Positions 1-11,489 of a stretch of DNA of 64,000 nucleotides are shown here, in pieces; position 1 is the first letter of the stretch; each line of letters begins with the position of its first letter. The notes beneath the pieces are model-generated. The model had not been told where the DNA came from and searched no databases. It saw only the letters and a list, made by a program, of their open reading frames with translations. The stretch is from positions 2,232,001 to 2,296,000 of the forward strand of contig JARWIR010000061.1 of NCBI GenBank assembly GCA_029959085.1, in the 5' to 3' direction. The stretch is from Nemophila menziesii (lineage: Eukaryota > Streptophyta > Magnoliopsida > Boraginales > Hydrophyllaceae). The translations under genes were made by a program, and so were the position numbers.

Positions 1-366
1 GCCTTCTTTTCAAACAAAGTTGACCATACTACAGGTCTACTATTCATACTTTCTTCCGATTTATCTTTTGAAGTTTGAATCGGAGTGACAATCGGCGTTT
101 GATTCACAACTTCTTCCACCGACTCGACGATTATATTCGACTCTTGAACTAACTCTCTCTCTTCGACAGGTTCAGAACTGGGAGGAGAGAACATTAGCTT
201 TGTGATGTTCGTGTATTTCGTCTTCGTCTTTGGATTTGAGTTGCTTGATTGATTCACTTTGCTTGATTTTAACGTTTTCGTCATATTGATAGCCTAGCAC
301 GGTTTTATGGGAAGGTTTAGGGGTTGGGTTATATTTGTTTGGTGGTGGTCGGTTGAATGGTTTCAA
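1..366 (-). pseudogene. possible LINE ORF1 start, broken, runs off the left edge
   Basis: Reading leftwards, an open frame starts with ATG at 366 and stops at 172. A second frame with ATG at 194 stays open to the window edge and encodes a Glu/Val-rich stretch ending in RPVVWSTLFEKK. The change of frame near 186-194 suggests one broken reading frame. The WSTLF-type motif after a low-complexity acidic leader resembles the start of the DUF4283 domain in plant LINE ORF1 proteins, but too little of it lies in the window to be sure. It could also be the end of an unrelated host gene. The fragment lies on the same strand as the LINE remnants at 6262-7145 and 9425-9675, with no proof that they belong together. 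Confidence 0.28.
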
Positions 367-599
367 AATGAATGGATGATTTTTTGAAGTTTACTTGGTG
401 ATAGATCCCAGATCTTGGAAAAAACACCAAATCAGCTAAGAGAAAAAGCAAAAAGGTGGGATAAAGTGGATAAAGTGGTGGAAAATAAAAAAGATTCTAG
501 GAATAAATTTTAGGTGATATGAATGGCTAGAGAGGATTTTTTATTGTGTTGCCTCTCATTTGACTGATTTCTACCTCTTTTTCTATTTTGGAAATCCTT
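367..599. other. AT-rich sequence without a recognisable gene
   Basis: Purine-rich and AT-rich sequence on the left side of the inverted repeat. I see no coding or structural feature in it. Confidence 0.4.
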
Positions 600-1760
600 C
601 CTACATACTTATAGTGTAAAAAATTAATTCCTAATTAGACACCTTGCCATAGTTACCTTCCACTATTACCCTTAATGTCATTTTAATTATTTCTTCATTA
701 TTTTTATCATATAATATTCATAATATATTATATATTTATTTTCTTTTCTCTTTATTATAAAATATGGCTACCGCTACCGACCACCGCCACCACCACCTCA
801 TGCATTTACCACCAACTATCACCACCGGGCACCACCACCTTCACACATAACCACCACCGCCTCATGCATCCACCACTACCTCATGCATCCACCACCACCA
901 CCATCACCACCTCATATCCACCACCATCACCTTAGGTATCCACCACCACAACCATCTCATGCAACCACCACCACCACCTCATGCAACCACCATTACCACC
1001 ACCACCACCACCACCTCATGCACCCACCACCACCACCATCTATGTTATTCTCCGCCGACCACCACCACCTTCGCCCATAACACCACCAATGAGTTATGCC
1101 ACTGCTGTCACCACCAATCATTACTTAATTCCATCACACGCGCGCGTCCGTGAATTTTTCTAAAATATTCATAACTAATTCTAAAAAATCAGAAAAATAA
1201 AATATTTGCATTTTTTTGGACAAGATAGATTAATATTTACGTCTATGATTTTTTTTGATTTTTTAATCATTTAATTTATTGATTTCGATATTCCGTTTTA
1301 TGTGTTGCTATATCCCACAAAAATAGATTGCCAATTCCACGGCACGCGCATCTGTGGTGGTTATGAGCGAAGATGGTGGTCGGCGGAGAATAATTGTGGT
1401 GGTTGTGGGATTGGGGGTGGGATGGTGGTGGTGGTGGTGGTGGTGGTGGGAATGGTGGTAGGGGTGTTGTGGTGGGGGTGGTGTGTTCGTGGTGGGGGTG
1501 GTCTTGGTGAGGGTGACTGTGGTGGTCGGGTGGTGGGGTGGTGGTGGGGGTAGTGGTGAATAAAATAAAGAAATAAAATATTATATATTATAAATGGTGA
1601 AGATAATAATAATTAAATGATATATATATATAATTAAATAATAATAAATAGGCTTATGAGTCTTTTTGTAATATTCTAACTTTCTGTTATTAATTGGAAA
1701 TTAAATTGAAACTGTATTTAATTAAGAATAATTACACTTTCCGTGTAATTAATTAGACGT
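600..1760. repeat. long imperfect inverted repeat with CCACCA and GGTGGT arms
   Basis: From about 770 to 1080 the plus strand is dominated by CCACCA triplets. From about 1340 to 1555 it is dominated by the complement, GGTGGT. The outer flanks also resemble each other in inverted orientation: AT-rich runs with TATATTATA and TTTATTTTC-like blocks lie near 690-765 on the left and 1555-1640 on the right. The unit therefore looks like a foldback structure with a spacer of about 260 bp, either a degenerate MITE or foldback transposon or two microsatellites grown from one inverted duplication. Apparent Pro/His-rich and Gly-rich open frames here are side effects of the repeats. No target site duplication was found. 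Confidence 0.45.
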
Positions 1761-1799
1761 CTTTTTTCTACAAAAAATTCAAATACCCTAAATTACTAT

Positions 1800-2720
1800 A
1801 AGTAAATAACCCCCACCCTTCTTCCTTCCTCTTCCAAAAAAAAAAATCAAACCCTCAAACTCATCTCCAACACCTCACCTCACCTCCCCCCCCACTCCCT
1901 CCCCCTTCTTCCCCTTCTTCCTCTTCTTCCCTGCATCTCCTCTTTCTCCTAAAAAATATCATCAAAACCCTATAAATTGCACTATTGGTCCTCATAAATC
2001 GATCTATTATTGTCTAATTCATCTTAGATTCTTGGGATTAAAAGGGTTCCTATATTTCCTCAGTCAAAAGGTGGAAGCATTTATGTTGGCGGATGAAGGA
2101 TCATTTAACTACAATGATTTGAATTCGCTGGTGGAATTCGATGGTTTTTTATTATTGATGTTGGTCTTCATAAGTGGTTGAGTCGGGGTTCTGTATATGT
2201 CGTGGAGGCTATGTTGAAGATCAGTGGCAGAGTTTCTGGACTCGAAGGCTGTTATTGTGCCTTAATCTGGGCTTCTTCGTCTTCGTCTTCTTAGGTGGGA
2301 CACTGAACCTTCGTCTGTTCTTTTCTTCCAAACATTAAAACACTAACCCTAGAATACAAATTTTATTAAATTGGAAATAGAAAAATTACATAAAATTGAT
2401 TTAATGTAGAATGAGAATGAGAAGAAGAGGGGGAGGTGGAGGTAAATGAGGTGTTGATGGTGTTTATGGTGATTTTTTAGAATTGATGAGTTTTTTGAAA
2501 GAAATAGAAGTGTGGGAAAGAAAAAGAGGGGGATGGAGAAGAAGAGGAGGGGAATACGGGGGTGGGGGTTGATGGTGGTCATGGTGATATCTGAGAACTT
2601 TTATTGATGGTATTATGGTGATTTTTGAGAATTTTAACGACTTTTTTTTTAAAGAAACAAAAATATGAGGAAGAAGAAGAAGGAAAAAGAAAAAAAGGTT
2701 GTTTTGGGATGGAGGGGAAT
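1800..2720. other. pyrimidine-rich then purine-rich block, no convincing gene
   Basis: 1810-1960 is rich in CTTCC, CCTCC and CACC runs, and 2400-2720 is rich in GAAGAAGG and GGGGAGG runs. The two flanks are roughly inverted copies in composition. A short frame of 32 codons starts with ATG at 2083 and ends near 2181. It has no recognisable motif and could be the remains of a transcript leader. I do not call a gene here. Confidence 0.3.
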
Positions 2721-4284
2721 ATTTTTTTATTTATATATATTTAATAATATATAAAAATATTAAAATCATAATTCTAAGGGTGTTTTAAAAAAATTAAAGA
2801 ATTAATTTTTGATTTTGTCAAGAATTGGCATAGTAATTTAAAATGATTTAAATATTAACCGAGAAATTAGATGAAATTTGTTAATAGTGAATCAAATGGG
2901 ACGAAACTTTTTACAAGAGATACATGAAACGATCATATAAAATAGAAAGTAAATTGATAAACAAATAATAAGACTAACTATTTGTAAAACATAATTAATT
3001 GAGTAAAATTAAGTAGTCAAAATTTTGCTATTTTTTCAATCTTAAAAGTAGGTGAAATAAAAGGTATATGGTTTGAATTTACTATCTAAACATAGGAAAT
3101 TTGATTTTAATTTACTTATGAATATATATGGAGAGACGTGTATATTTTTTATAATTTAGTCGTGATATACGAAAGTTGGCTGTCACACACCTATGTATTA
3201 AAAAGAAAAACTTACAAATATAGCCTCCACCACATATATAAAACCCCGATTACAAAAATTATTTTTTAATTAATTTGTTCAGGAGGGACCAGTACCTCGT
3301 CCCCTTCACTGCAGGAAAATTTAACTTTTTCTTGTGAAAAGTTAGCTTACCCAGTAATAAATACAAATAACAAAACTACAAAATCTTCATTGTCTGCCAC
3401 AATAAAGTTTGATAGAAAAAGAGAGATAGAAAAGAACAAACATACACATATATTATATATGTTTCGATTCTTGATAATTCCAAATACAACCAATAGTCTC
3501 ATTGAAAAGAAAAAGAAATAGAAGGCCCCAAAGACCTTCAGTATTATATATATGGCGTTAGGCCACCATTTTCTTAGGATTAAAAAACAAAAATCTCAAT
3601 TTAATTCATGCAACCGGAATGTCATAAATAATCTTGACTTACCGAAGCATGTATAACAAAATTAAAAATAAAATTTGTAATCAAACTTAAAGAACACCAT
3701 CAATTAAATTCACGATTCCCGCCAAAAAAAACGCACATGCATCAGTCGGGAGAAAATGGAGAATGGAAGCCACCTTGAACAACCTTTTCTTCGTATTACA
3801 ATATTTATCATGCGATAGTGAAAAGTGGTTGAGGCCTCTAGATGAGAAACTTGACTTATGCTCAAAAGCTCAAACTTTAAATCTTAAATGCCAATACTCC
3901 CAAACGTACAATGCATTATTGGTCCCACCATCTCCTTATTTTCATTCAATAATCAATGTAGCCTTTGAAGTTTTACTGAATCCATTCACAATTCATCACT
4001 CCACTCCTATTAAATAATCACTATATTCTCTCTCTCAACATTTCATCACAAACCACAATAATATGTACTAGTAGTAGATCCCACTCCCTTGGGAATCAGC
4101 AAAGCCATATTGATTAAAATAATATGCCATTGCACAAAAAAAAAAACTTTTTTTTGGTTGGAAGGTAAAAAAATCATTTTATAATATATACTAAAAACCT
4201 AAATCACTCTCATTAAAATTTATTTGAAACCCTTGGAAAATAGGATTTGTATTATATTAAATTAAAGTTGTTCCACCTTTTTCT
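2721..4284. other. AT-rich 3' flank of the cyclin gene
   Basis: Mostly AT-rich sequence with no protein similarity that I recognise. An 84-codon frame at 3763-4017 has no motif and ends 268 bp from the cyclin stop codon, so I treat it as chance. The polyadenylation region of the cyclin gene should lie in the right-hand end of this segment. Confidence 0.35.
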
Positions 4285-5927
4285 TCATTTGTCATCATCT
4301 GCCCACAAGTTGTTATTATTTAATTTCCTCCTCTTATAAAAAGGAGATGGAGAATTGGACGAGGAGTCCTCACTGAATGAGTTACTTGTTCTAGTCGTGA
4401 CTCGGAGCTGCGGTAACACTTTTGGGGCCTTGGAAATACTCACAGATGCTTGCATTAATCGATAGCAACTTTTAATTTTTTCCTGGTAAAAGTTATAAGC
4501 TATATTAGTTAATTAAAATATAAGAATAATTTTAAAGTTGAATATTGATAAATTATTAATAATTACTTTGCGGAGGCCATGACACCATTTTTCGGCATGG
4601 TCGGCATTAAGATTAAGAAGAGTGGAATTTGGAAACTCATTTGCTGCACAAAGTATTGATGCAACAGCAATGCATGATGGCGTGTACTCAAGAAGCCTAG
4701 TTTCTATATATTGACAATAATTCTTTATTTAAAGTAGCAAATATTATGTACTACAAAAGTGTGGTCCAGTACCTAATTACCTTGCATATTTGATAAAATA
4801 ATATGAGTGGCCCGTGAAATAAGACAGCCAACATAACAATTTTCAATAGTTGAATCATAGATTTTGTAAGCAAAGAAGCTTAGAAAATCAAATGGTGTAA
4901 TGGATCGTAGCTTCCAATCTAATACACTTAGGACAAGAAACTCCATTTTCAAAATAGTCTTTGTTTCAAAAATAAAGTTTGGACCTTCCACCTAGTCAAT
5001 TCACGCACGTTAATTTTTATTTAATGAAAATGAAATACCATAGCAGTAAATTAATATGTGAATGTGAAAATTAGTTTACCTGAAGATCCAAAAGAGAAGG
5101 AACAACGCATTCCTCCATCTTAGCAGCTAATGAAAGGCAAGCAACTGACAACAACTGCATAGGCCACCCTTTTGTTTCCTGAAAATAATTAAAATCAATA
5201 TAACTAATACTTATAAAATTCTAATGATCATGATATGGAGTATATTACTATAACATTATTAGACAAAAAAATAAAAAAATAACATTAATTATACTTCCAT
5301 TAACTTCATTAGATAAGTAACGTCCTTTTCACTAAGACTTTAAAGTCAATACACTACGGGTAATAATTTGATTGTTCAGAAAGACAGAAATAGAATGGAA
5401 GTGGATGGTGACAGATTTACCGGAAGGCCATGAGAGTAAATAAAACGATCAAAGTAGTTGACGGACAGATACGCCGTTAACGGCTGTAAACCATAAAATC
5501 TTTTAACCTGCCAACAAATATAAAATTTGAGTTAAGTCATACTTTCAACATTTATACACTGCTCAGTATAATCTATACTTCTTAATTTCGTTTTACGTTA
5601 ATCAGATTAATTTCTATTCGATCCTTTTACGAGTTATAATACCTTGAGAATCCATGCAACTGAATGTTCTCTAGTAGAAGCATCAAGTGATTGAGATTGG
5701 AACCTTTCCATGTAATCTATTCCAGGAATATAGTTCCCTTCATCTTTGATAAGTCCGATTATAGATTCATCAATATCCTGCGGCTGGGAGTCAACATCCG
5801 ATGAGTACTCCGTCAGGTCTTCTCTTCCAAGACCAGGCGAGGAGAAGACGGTGCTGGAATCCTCGCAACAGAGTAGGTCGGAGATGCAGTCGGAGCAAGT
5901 GATTGACATCATCGTACCTGATCTCAT
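4285..5927 (-). CDS. CYCD1: D-type cyclin, CYCD1-like, six exons
   Basis: Cell-cycle regulator that binds a CDKA-type kinase and targets the retinoblastoma-related protein at the G1/S step in the nucleus. Exons, read on the minus strand: 5927-5643, 5507-5421, 5178-5080, 4991-4781, 4703-4567, 4482-4285. All introns have GT-AG ends and the phases agree, giving 338 residues, close to the 339 of Arabidopsis CYCD1;1. Residues 18-22 are LLCCE, the LxCxE retinoblastoma-binding motif. The N-terminal cyclin box (about 60-190) carries SVAWILK, LTAYLSVNYFDRF and LSLAAKMEE. The C-terminal cyclin fold starts at TPFDFLSFFAYK and contains LLEYTPSCIA and EKIKSCYRLM. The tail has a Ser-rich stretch and the basic block KRRK. 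The subclass is assigned from MRS at the start, SLDAS, PETKGWPMQLL and SFFAYKI, which are CYCD1 features. I see no frameshift or stop. The ATG at 5927 has no in-frame ATG just upstream; MMS at residue 6 is an alternative start. Confidence 0.93.
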
Positions 5928-6094
5928 TCTGTTCCGATCATCATGGTTCGGGATTATATCCGCCGGAGGGTGATCGGAGAATTAGCCGGAATGAAGACGT
6001 AGATGAAATGGAGAGTGATGTGGGTGTGTGTGGCTAGGTTATTGAGTGTTTGATGTATATTTTACTTCACCGGCCTCTTGTCTTAGGATGATGA

Positions 6095-6102
6095 TATAAA
6101 TA
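6095..6102 (-). promoter_or_regulatory. possible TATA element of the cyclin gene
   Basis: The minus strand reads TATTTATA here, about 170 bp upstream of the cyclin start codon. This allows a 5' untranslated region of roughly 130 bases. Plant D-type cyclins need not use a TATA box, so this is only a positional guess. Confidence 0.28.
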
Positions 6103-6261
6103 GTTACTAGTAGAAGTTTAAAAAGGAAAAAAGACGTCGTATTTTTCTGTTTTTTTAAACAATTGATCTTATCTTGATATTCTTCAACAATCCACAATCA
6201 GGCCGGCCAATAAACCCTAAAATTAGGGGCCTATACATTAAGAAAAACATTATTATATACT

Positions 6262-7145
6262 CTAAGTCAAGATTATTTTTTTATAGACTTTTTTTTTACT
6301 TGTTACAAAACACACAAACAAATCATAGTTGAGATAAGTCGATTCCAAGTCGATTGAATCAGAGCACCAAAAGAGACTGCCCCCTAACCATCTGGTTCTC
6401 CGTATAGCGAAGCGCGCAGTCTTATCGGTCAGTCTGTGAAGATATCGCATGATATGTTTGAAACACACATTTCCATGTTATTCGGCGAGCTCCCTAATCC
6501 GCAACGCATACGCCCTGGTCCGCAACCACCCAGTTGACGGTGACCTAATACCTTCAATAATCTCAAGGTTATCAGAACAATTAACGGCTATGACTCTTCG
6601 ATCATTAGCACAACTGAAAGTTGCTTCCAATAAATCCTTAGCCTCACCTTCAGCTGCCAATTTTTTCATGATAGATTGTAACATAAACCATCTTTTACCT
6701 GAGCTCATTCCATGATGGACAATTCTTATACCCGTCGGTTCTATTTGATTTATAAATGATGTGTCGCAGGTAACAATTGTGTGGACCCCTGCTAGTTCTG
6801 TCTTATTCCAAGTCTGGTTGTCTTTGAGGATCGTTACTTGAGCAACGCTCCCAGATTCGTGATCCCAGTCGTTACCGAAAAGTTCCTTCATTCCGGAGTT
6901 CAATGCTCTGATAATCATATCAGGTTCAAAATGTGTGTTTTCATGTATGGCCTTCACTTTATGTTTCTAGATGTTCCATAACATGAGTAAAATATATGTT
7001 GTAGTGCATCTATGATTCCATGTCGAGTTTCCGATCCCGTGGATACTTTGACAATTCAATCTCCCAAGTTTTCATTTACTTGCTCGTTAATCCTGATTTG
7101 CAGAGCAGATCCAGCCCAGGCATGTTTACACAATATGTGAAGCCC
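6262..7145 (-). pseudogene. LINE remnant: RNase H-like (RVT_3) C-terminus
   Basis: In one continuous frame from about 6990 down to 6262 the translation has the plant LINE RNase H layout. A CDTSFINQ segment with the first Asp of the family comes first, then GEAKDLLEATFSC with the Glu region. Next come VNCSDNLEIIEGI with the second acidic motif, and finally HIMRYLHRLTDKTARFAIRR, matching the usual ending in which the region after the His reads ADxLAxFA. In-frame stops lie at 6478-6480 and at about 6969 (a TAG where a Trp codon is expected in LWNIW). It is therefore a dead fragment, the 3' end of a LINE ORF2. The zinc-binding part of a LINE lies at 9425-9675 on the same strand, in the right order but 2.3 kb away. 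Confidence 0.72.
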
Positions 7146-9424
7146 GGAAAAAACTACATAGGTAGTTAGTTATATTAGAGAATCAAATAAAAGTTATTAA
7201 GAATTTTTGGGGGGCTTGTGTGTATTTTTTATAATTAATATTTTAAGATAGTTTTTTTTTGTCTAAGTATGATAGTTATAGTAGAGGGGGGAATTACTTA
7301 CTTAATATACTTATATACAATTAGCATTAGGACAAAAGAAAGAATAGGCAACACATAACTCGTCCTTGTAGATAACATGTAACGACGATTGTTTAAGCCT
7401 CTTAAAAAATGCTAAGTATGATAGAAGATAGAGGATAGAAGAAGATAAACACATAAGTGTATACAAGAAAACAACCAAAAAAAACCTGATTAATCCGTAA
7501 GAAGCGTTTGTACACCTTTTCTCTTAATCAGGTGAGAAATTTCTTGAATTCTCATGCTTGTGTTTGCAAATTATGGATTGTTGTGTATAAGTTAATTATT
7601 ATAAGTACAATAATGTTTATTCAATTTTGTATTCAGTGATAGAATTAGGGAATCAGAGTAGTAGGAGAATAAAGATAATGGGGTTACAGAAGAGAAAGAA
7701 ACTAAAAAAAATAGGAATTTAAGGTTAATTTGAACAATTAGGACAAGTTTGAATATCTTATGTAACAATTGAAGGACAATTATCTTAGTATATTATTAAA
7801 ACTAAACCACGTCTAATTGGTTTTTGTATCGTTTCTACTTTAAATATCGTGATATAGTGGCTTTATATTCAATTATGTAGTTTGCACAAATTGACTAAAG
7901 ATTATTGATCATATATGCATAACAACATTGTAGATAAATGGCCTACTTAGTCGTTTATCGCCAACACTTGGTTACTTATAAATTATTTATAATTATGCAT
8001 TGTGTTAGTCCTTGTGTACATTGTCTGTGTCTGTGTTTGCTTCGACGTGGTGATCACCTTGGGCGGTAATGGGCTTGCCAGGAATGATATGAGCATCACG
8101 ATCTATATCCCCATTCAGTGCATGGACGGAGAGTCTCATGGCCAATGGGTTGTAGGATCGGTGTACCTGGGTTACAACCGGTGGGTGATATAAAGGGTTG
8201 AGATAGTTGGTGGGAGATATAAGGAGTCTTTTTGAACGAGGAAAATTGTGTCCTTGCTCTGTAATTAAATATGTGGTTAATTATCAATGTGACTCAGTGT
8301 TATTCTTGAAAATCTTTATATGTCACATTCATGCATTAAGATGAACATTACTTATAACTAAAATGGAACTATATTCAAAAACTCACATTCTCACATACTC
8401 ATTGAGCCTTATAGCTCATCACATTATTTTTAAAACGTCACAGGTGGAGATTTTGTAGAACAAGCTTGATTAAAGCTTGGGTTGTAAGAGCTAGAGGGAT
8501 TTGTGTTGGGAGTCTTGTAATATTACTTTTGTTAGGACCTATTGTATAGCCTGGAATTAGCTTGCTGCTCCTTTTTCGGTTCTAGCATTGTACATAGTAA
8601 TCCTGTCTAGTTGGGAACTTGTCAACGGTCTGTCTTTTGTGTAAAAAGTTTATAGTTGTGAACTAGTTAACGATCTAGCAGATCGTATTCTGTGTAAAAT
8701 ATTTGAGTTACTGTTGGACATTTAAGTTGTTGGTTTATTTCTCATCCCAAATCCTAGCTTATGGCATCAAGTTCTTAGTTTTCTGTAAACGCGTTTCCTG
8801 TAATTCTGTTGTATCATAGAGTTAAACAGTGAAATTAGTGATACAAAGCATATCTCTATTATTCCAAAATCTTGTAAAATATAACCCCAATACATTTATT
8901 TGGTTGTATCAAATAACATAGGGACCAATTGAGAAATTTAGAAATATTAAAATACTGCATTATTTATTTGGCTATGGGATCAAAACTCTATGAATGTAAG
9001 ACCTAACTTGTATTGATTATAGACGTAATATGTTGTATAAGCTTTCTTTACCTCTTCTTTAATGCTTTTAAGTTTTCTCCGATTACTGATTCATTTAAGA
9101 TTAGTTACTCCTTTAGGTTAGATGCTGAAACATACTATAAAATTCATATTCCCTGGTTCTATTCGATAAAAATAATCTGTAAGGATATAATAATTGGAAA
9201 TAAGTTTAACTATACATGTATTTATTCTTAATTAATTTAAAAGACACCTTATTTAATTATGTACACCTTATACAACTAGGTAATTACTAAGAAAGTAAAA
9301 AACTAACTAATGCACTTTCGCTAATCTGAATCCTTTTTATCTTCCATAATTTTTTTAACACCAGCTTACCATAAATGTAGTTGTTCAGGGGGAGAAAAAA
9401 GAAAGTCAAATAATAGGGTGCCTT
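7146..9424. other. non-coding insert between two LINE remnants, possible old LTR debris
   Basis: A full-length LINE would have a few hundred bases between its zinc-binding tail and RNase H, but here there are 2.3 kb. The middle part (about 8040-8560) has features often seen in plant Gypsy LTRs: GC-richer sequence, and TTATAGCTCA followed 20-30 bp later by CAGGTGGAG. I could not find LTR ends or duplications. At 7486-7534 a 9-bp inverted repeat (CCTGATTAA with TTAATCAGG) flanks a 31-bp spacer, like a very small MITE. No gene is supported. Confidence 0.3.
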
Positions 9425-9675
9425 TTAGTAGAAAACTAAAACTGATGATTTGCTGATTCTGTATTTGCACATTAAACTAATTTTTTCAAGGGAATGAGGA
9501 TCAATAATGGAATAACCTTTCATGGCGTTACACAATACACATGAAAGTAATAAATGGTTAACTGTTTCTACTTGTTCGTCACACCAGTAACACCTGTTAT
9601 CAGTCGCACATTGTATTAGCTTTAGATTTTTCCTAGTTGGTAATATGATCATGCACGCCTTCCAAACAAAAATAC
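9425..9675 (-). pseudogene. LINE remnant: zinc-binding RT tail (zf-RVT)
   Basis: The minus-strand translation carries FVWKACMIILPTRKNL, then CYWCDEQVETVNHLLLSC. This is the layout of the zf-RVT domain that follows reverse transcriptase in plant LINEs (PTRxNL, CxxC, ET.NHLxxxC). The frame ends at 9425. On its upstream side it is cut at about 9675, where the sequence changes into the LTR of element C. This is the end of a LINE ORF2, and 6262-7145 is the matching RNase H end. Confidence 0.75.
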
Positions 9676-9992
9676 AGTCTATGTGCAGTTTTGGCAGCTT
9701 CTTTACTTTCCAAATCTATCCAAACTTATCATTTTCTACTTTGACTAAGGATTCCCTTTACTTTTCCACTTCAGATCTGATTCCATAGGTGTAATAGCTT
9801 CCATATACCTAAGTGATACACAAATAACACACGAATTACGCGCAAAATCTCACAAAATATCAAAACACCTAAAACTAGACAAGAAAGTGCAAAGTATGAA
9901 TAAATGGGGAAAAATCTCGAAATAAATTACTAAATAACCTTAAAATGAGGTATCAAGTATTGATTGATATATCACAAATAGAGAGATATCAA
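9676..9992 (-). repeat. element C 3' LTR, truncated
   Basis: This 317-bp piece matches 43903-44219, the terminal part of the C 5' LTR, including GCTTCTTTACTTTCCAAAT, ACTAGACAAGAAAGT and the LTR end. The remaining 1.1 kb is missing and replaced by the LINE fragment, so a deletion or recombination joined the two. Confidence 0.8.
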
Positions 9993-10028
9993 GACCGCCA
10001 ACTCAAAGTTGTATCGTCTCGATACAAT
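9993..10028 (-). promoter_or_regulatory. element C polypurine tract and preceding hairpin
   Basis: Reading the minus strand, TTGTATCG, loop AGA and CGATACAA form a perfect 8-bp hairpin (10028-10010). It is followed by 17 nt ending in a GAGTTGGCGGT-type polypurine tract (10009-9993), then the LTR. See the pre-PPT hairpin finding for comparison with A, B, D and E. Confidence 0.7.
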
Positions 10029-11489
10029 AAAGATAAGAACAGTAGTGTAGTCAACAGTAAATATAGAAGAAGAAGATAAAGAAGAAGAATAAAAAAAAAT
10101 CCCTTAGAGAAAAATATCTAAAAAGTCTCATGTATTAATCTTAAATAAATAATGCACACATATGTTTAATATACATATATCAACAATACATAAATTCAAG
10201 TCCAGATTAACTTCGCAATGCCAGAATGAGAGGTCTTCAACTCAGTTCGTGTTAATGCCTATAGGGTGATCATAGATCCTAATATAGTATCCAATGGTCC
10301 ACCTATCTATGCCCTAATTGTTCCATTGTTCCTCCACCAAATAGCTATAAATCCTAAGGTCTTTACGATTATAACGTTGGCTTAGGGACAATGTGATATA
10401 TTTGGATAATGAAAAGTGAGCTTATGGCTCTCTCCTCACATTCCATGAACGAATCGCCCCTAGAGCTTGAGTTTCACTCGAAGATGTTCTCATTCAACCC
10501 AATTTTTGATGCTTTGATTTGCATCCCTAAATAACCCAAGCAAAACTTTTTATGATGATTACATAATAATTGCCACTTTGCCGGTCTAAATTTTTTCAAT
10601 TTTTTTCATATATTTTTTTTCTAAGTTGGTTATGACTCACTTTTTTAGGTGAGATATCATACCACTTTTTATCATATTTCAATTTCTTTTCAACTCTTTT
10701 TTCATTTACTTTTACCTCCGCAAAGGGTTACAATAATAAACTCATAGTCAATAATATCACAATTACAATCAAATTCCCAAGCCCATGTTTCTCAATGATG
10801 AAAACCACCACCCCAAACTCAAGCTCTAAAACAACTTGTCTCAGGTTCTGCGATTCGAGTGCGGGTCATATGGATAAGTCCTTAAACTAAGGGGTATGGC
10901 TTGTAATATGGTTAATAAAAGGCTTTAGAAAGACTTAGGGGGAATAAGACGGATAATAATAATAATCAAATAAAAGGCTGAGAAAGCAAAAAAAACTTCA
11001 ACTGGCTTCAATATGAAAGAACTGCCTTATTCACTTTTCTAACTACCAAATTTTGTAACTTTTTCACTATTAGTTCATAGATAAGTGGGTTTTCAACTAA
11101 TTTCAAACCTAACGTTCTACACACTGATTAACTCTCTCTAAGTTCCAAATTGACACTTCACACACATTGCTTATTAATCTTCCCTATCTTTTACTTCCTG
11201 GTTTCATACATGCATACTAAACATATTTGTGACACTGTTCAAAAACATACTACTTATTATCATTGACTTAACTAAAACATGTGAAATAAGTACATTCTCA
11301 TATTCTATGCCAATTCTAACCCTAAAAGTTTTAAAATTTATGCACAAACAAAAAGGAAGATGAGGACAACGAATTCTCACCCCCAACTCAAAAGTGAGCC
11401 ATGTCCCCACGACTCGAAAAAGACTCAATAAAGTAATAAAATTTAAACTAAACTAAACGAATGCATATAAGCAATTAAGGAGAAGGATT
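10029..11489 (-). other. element C 3' noncoding region with conserved hairpins
   Basis: Contains the shared noncoding modules of the group, read on the minus strand. These are the GTGAG/CTCAC hairpin (10416-10439), the arm CCGGCAAAG (near 10580), and CCCTTTGCGG with GGGTTAC (near 10720). A GAGTTTGGGGT copy lies near 10812 and another near 11385. The GAGTCGTG-GGGA-CATGGCTC hairpin lies near 11397-11416, with two G-U pairs keeping its 8-bp stem. Confidence 0.6.

Noticed and set aside
883..1163. Open frames rich in Pro/His
   Set aside because: Products of CCACCA repeats in three frames; no gene features.
1302..1553. Gly/Val-rich open frame
   Set aside because: Complementary GGTGGT repeat, not a glycine-rich protein gene.
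3763..4017. 84-codon frame
   Set aside because: No recognisable motif, AT-rich flank, no promoter or splice context.
5746..5973. 75-codon frame on the plus strand over the cyclin start
   Set aside because: It is the reverse strand of cyclin exon 1.
8002..8287. Short frames on both strands
   Set aside because: Overlapping, no similarity; likely old LTR sequence.
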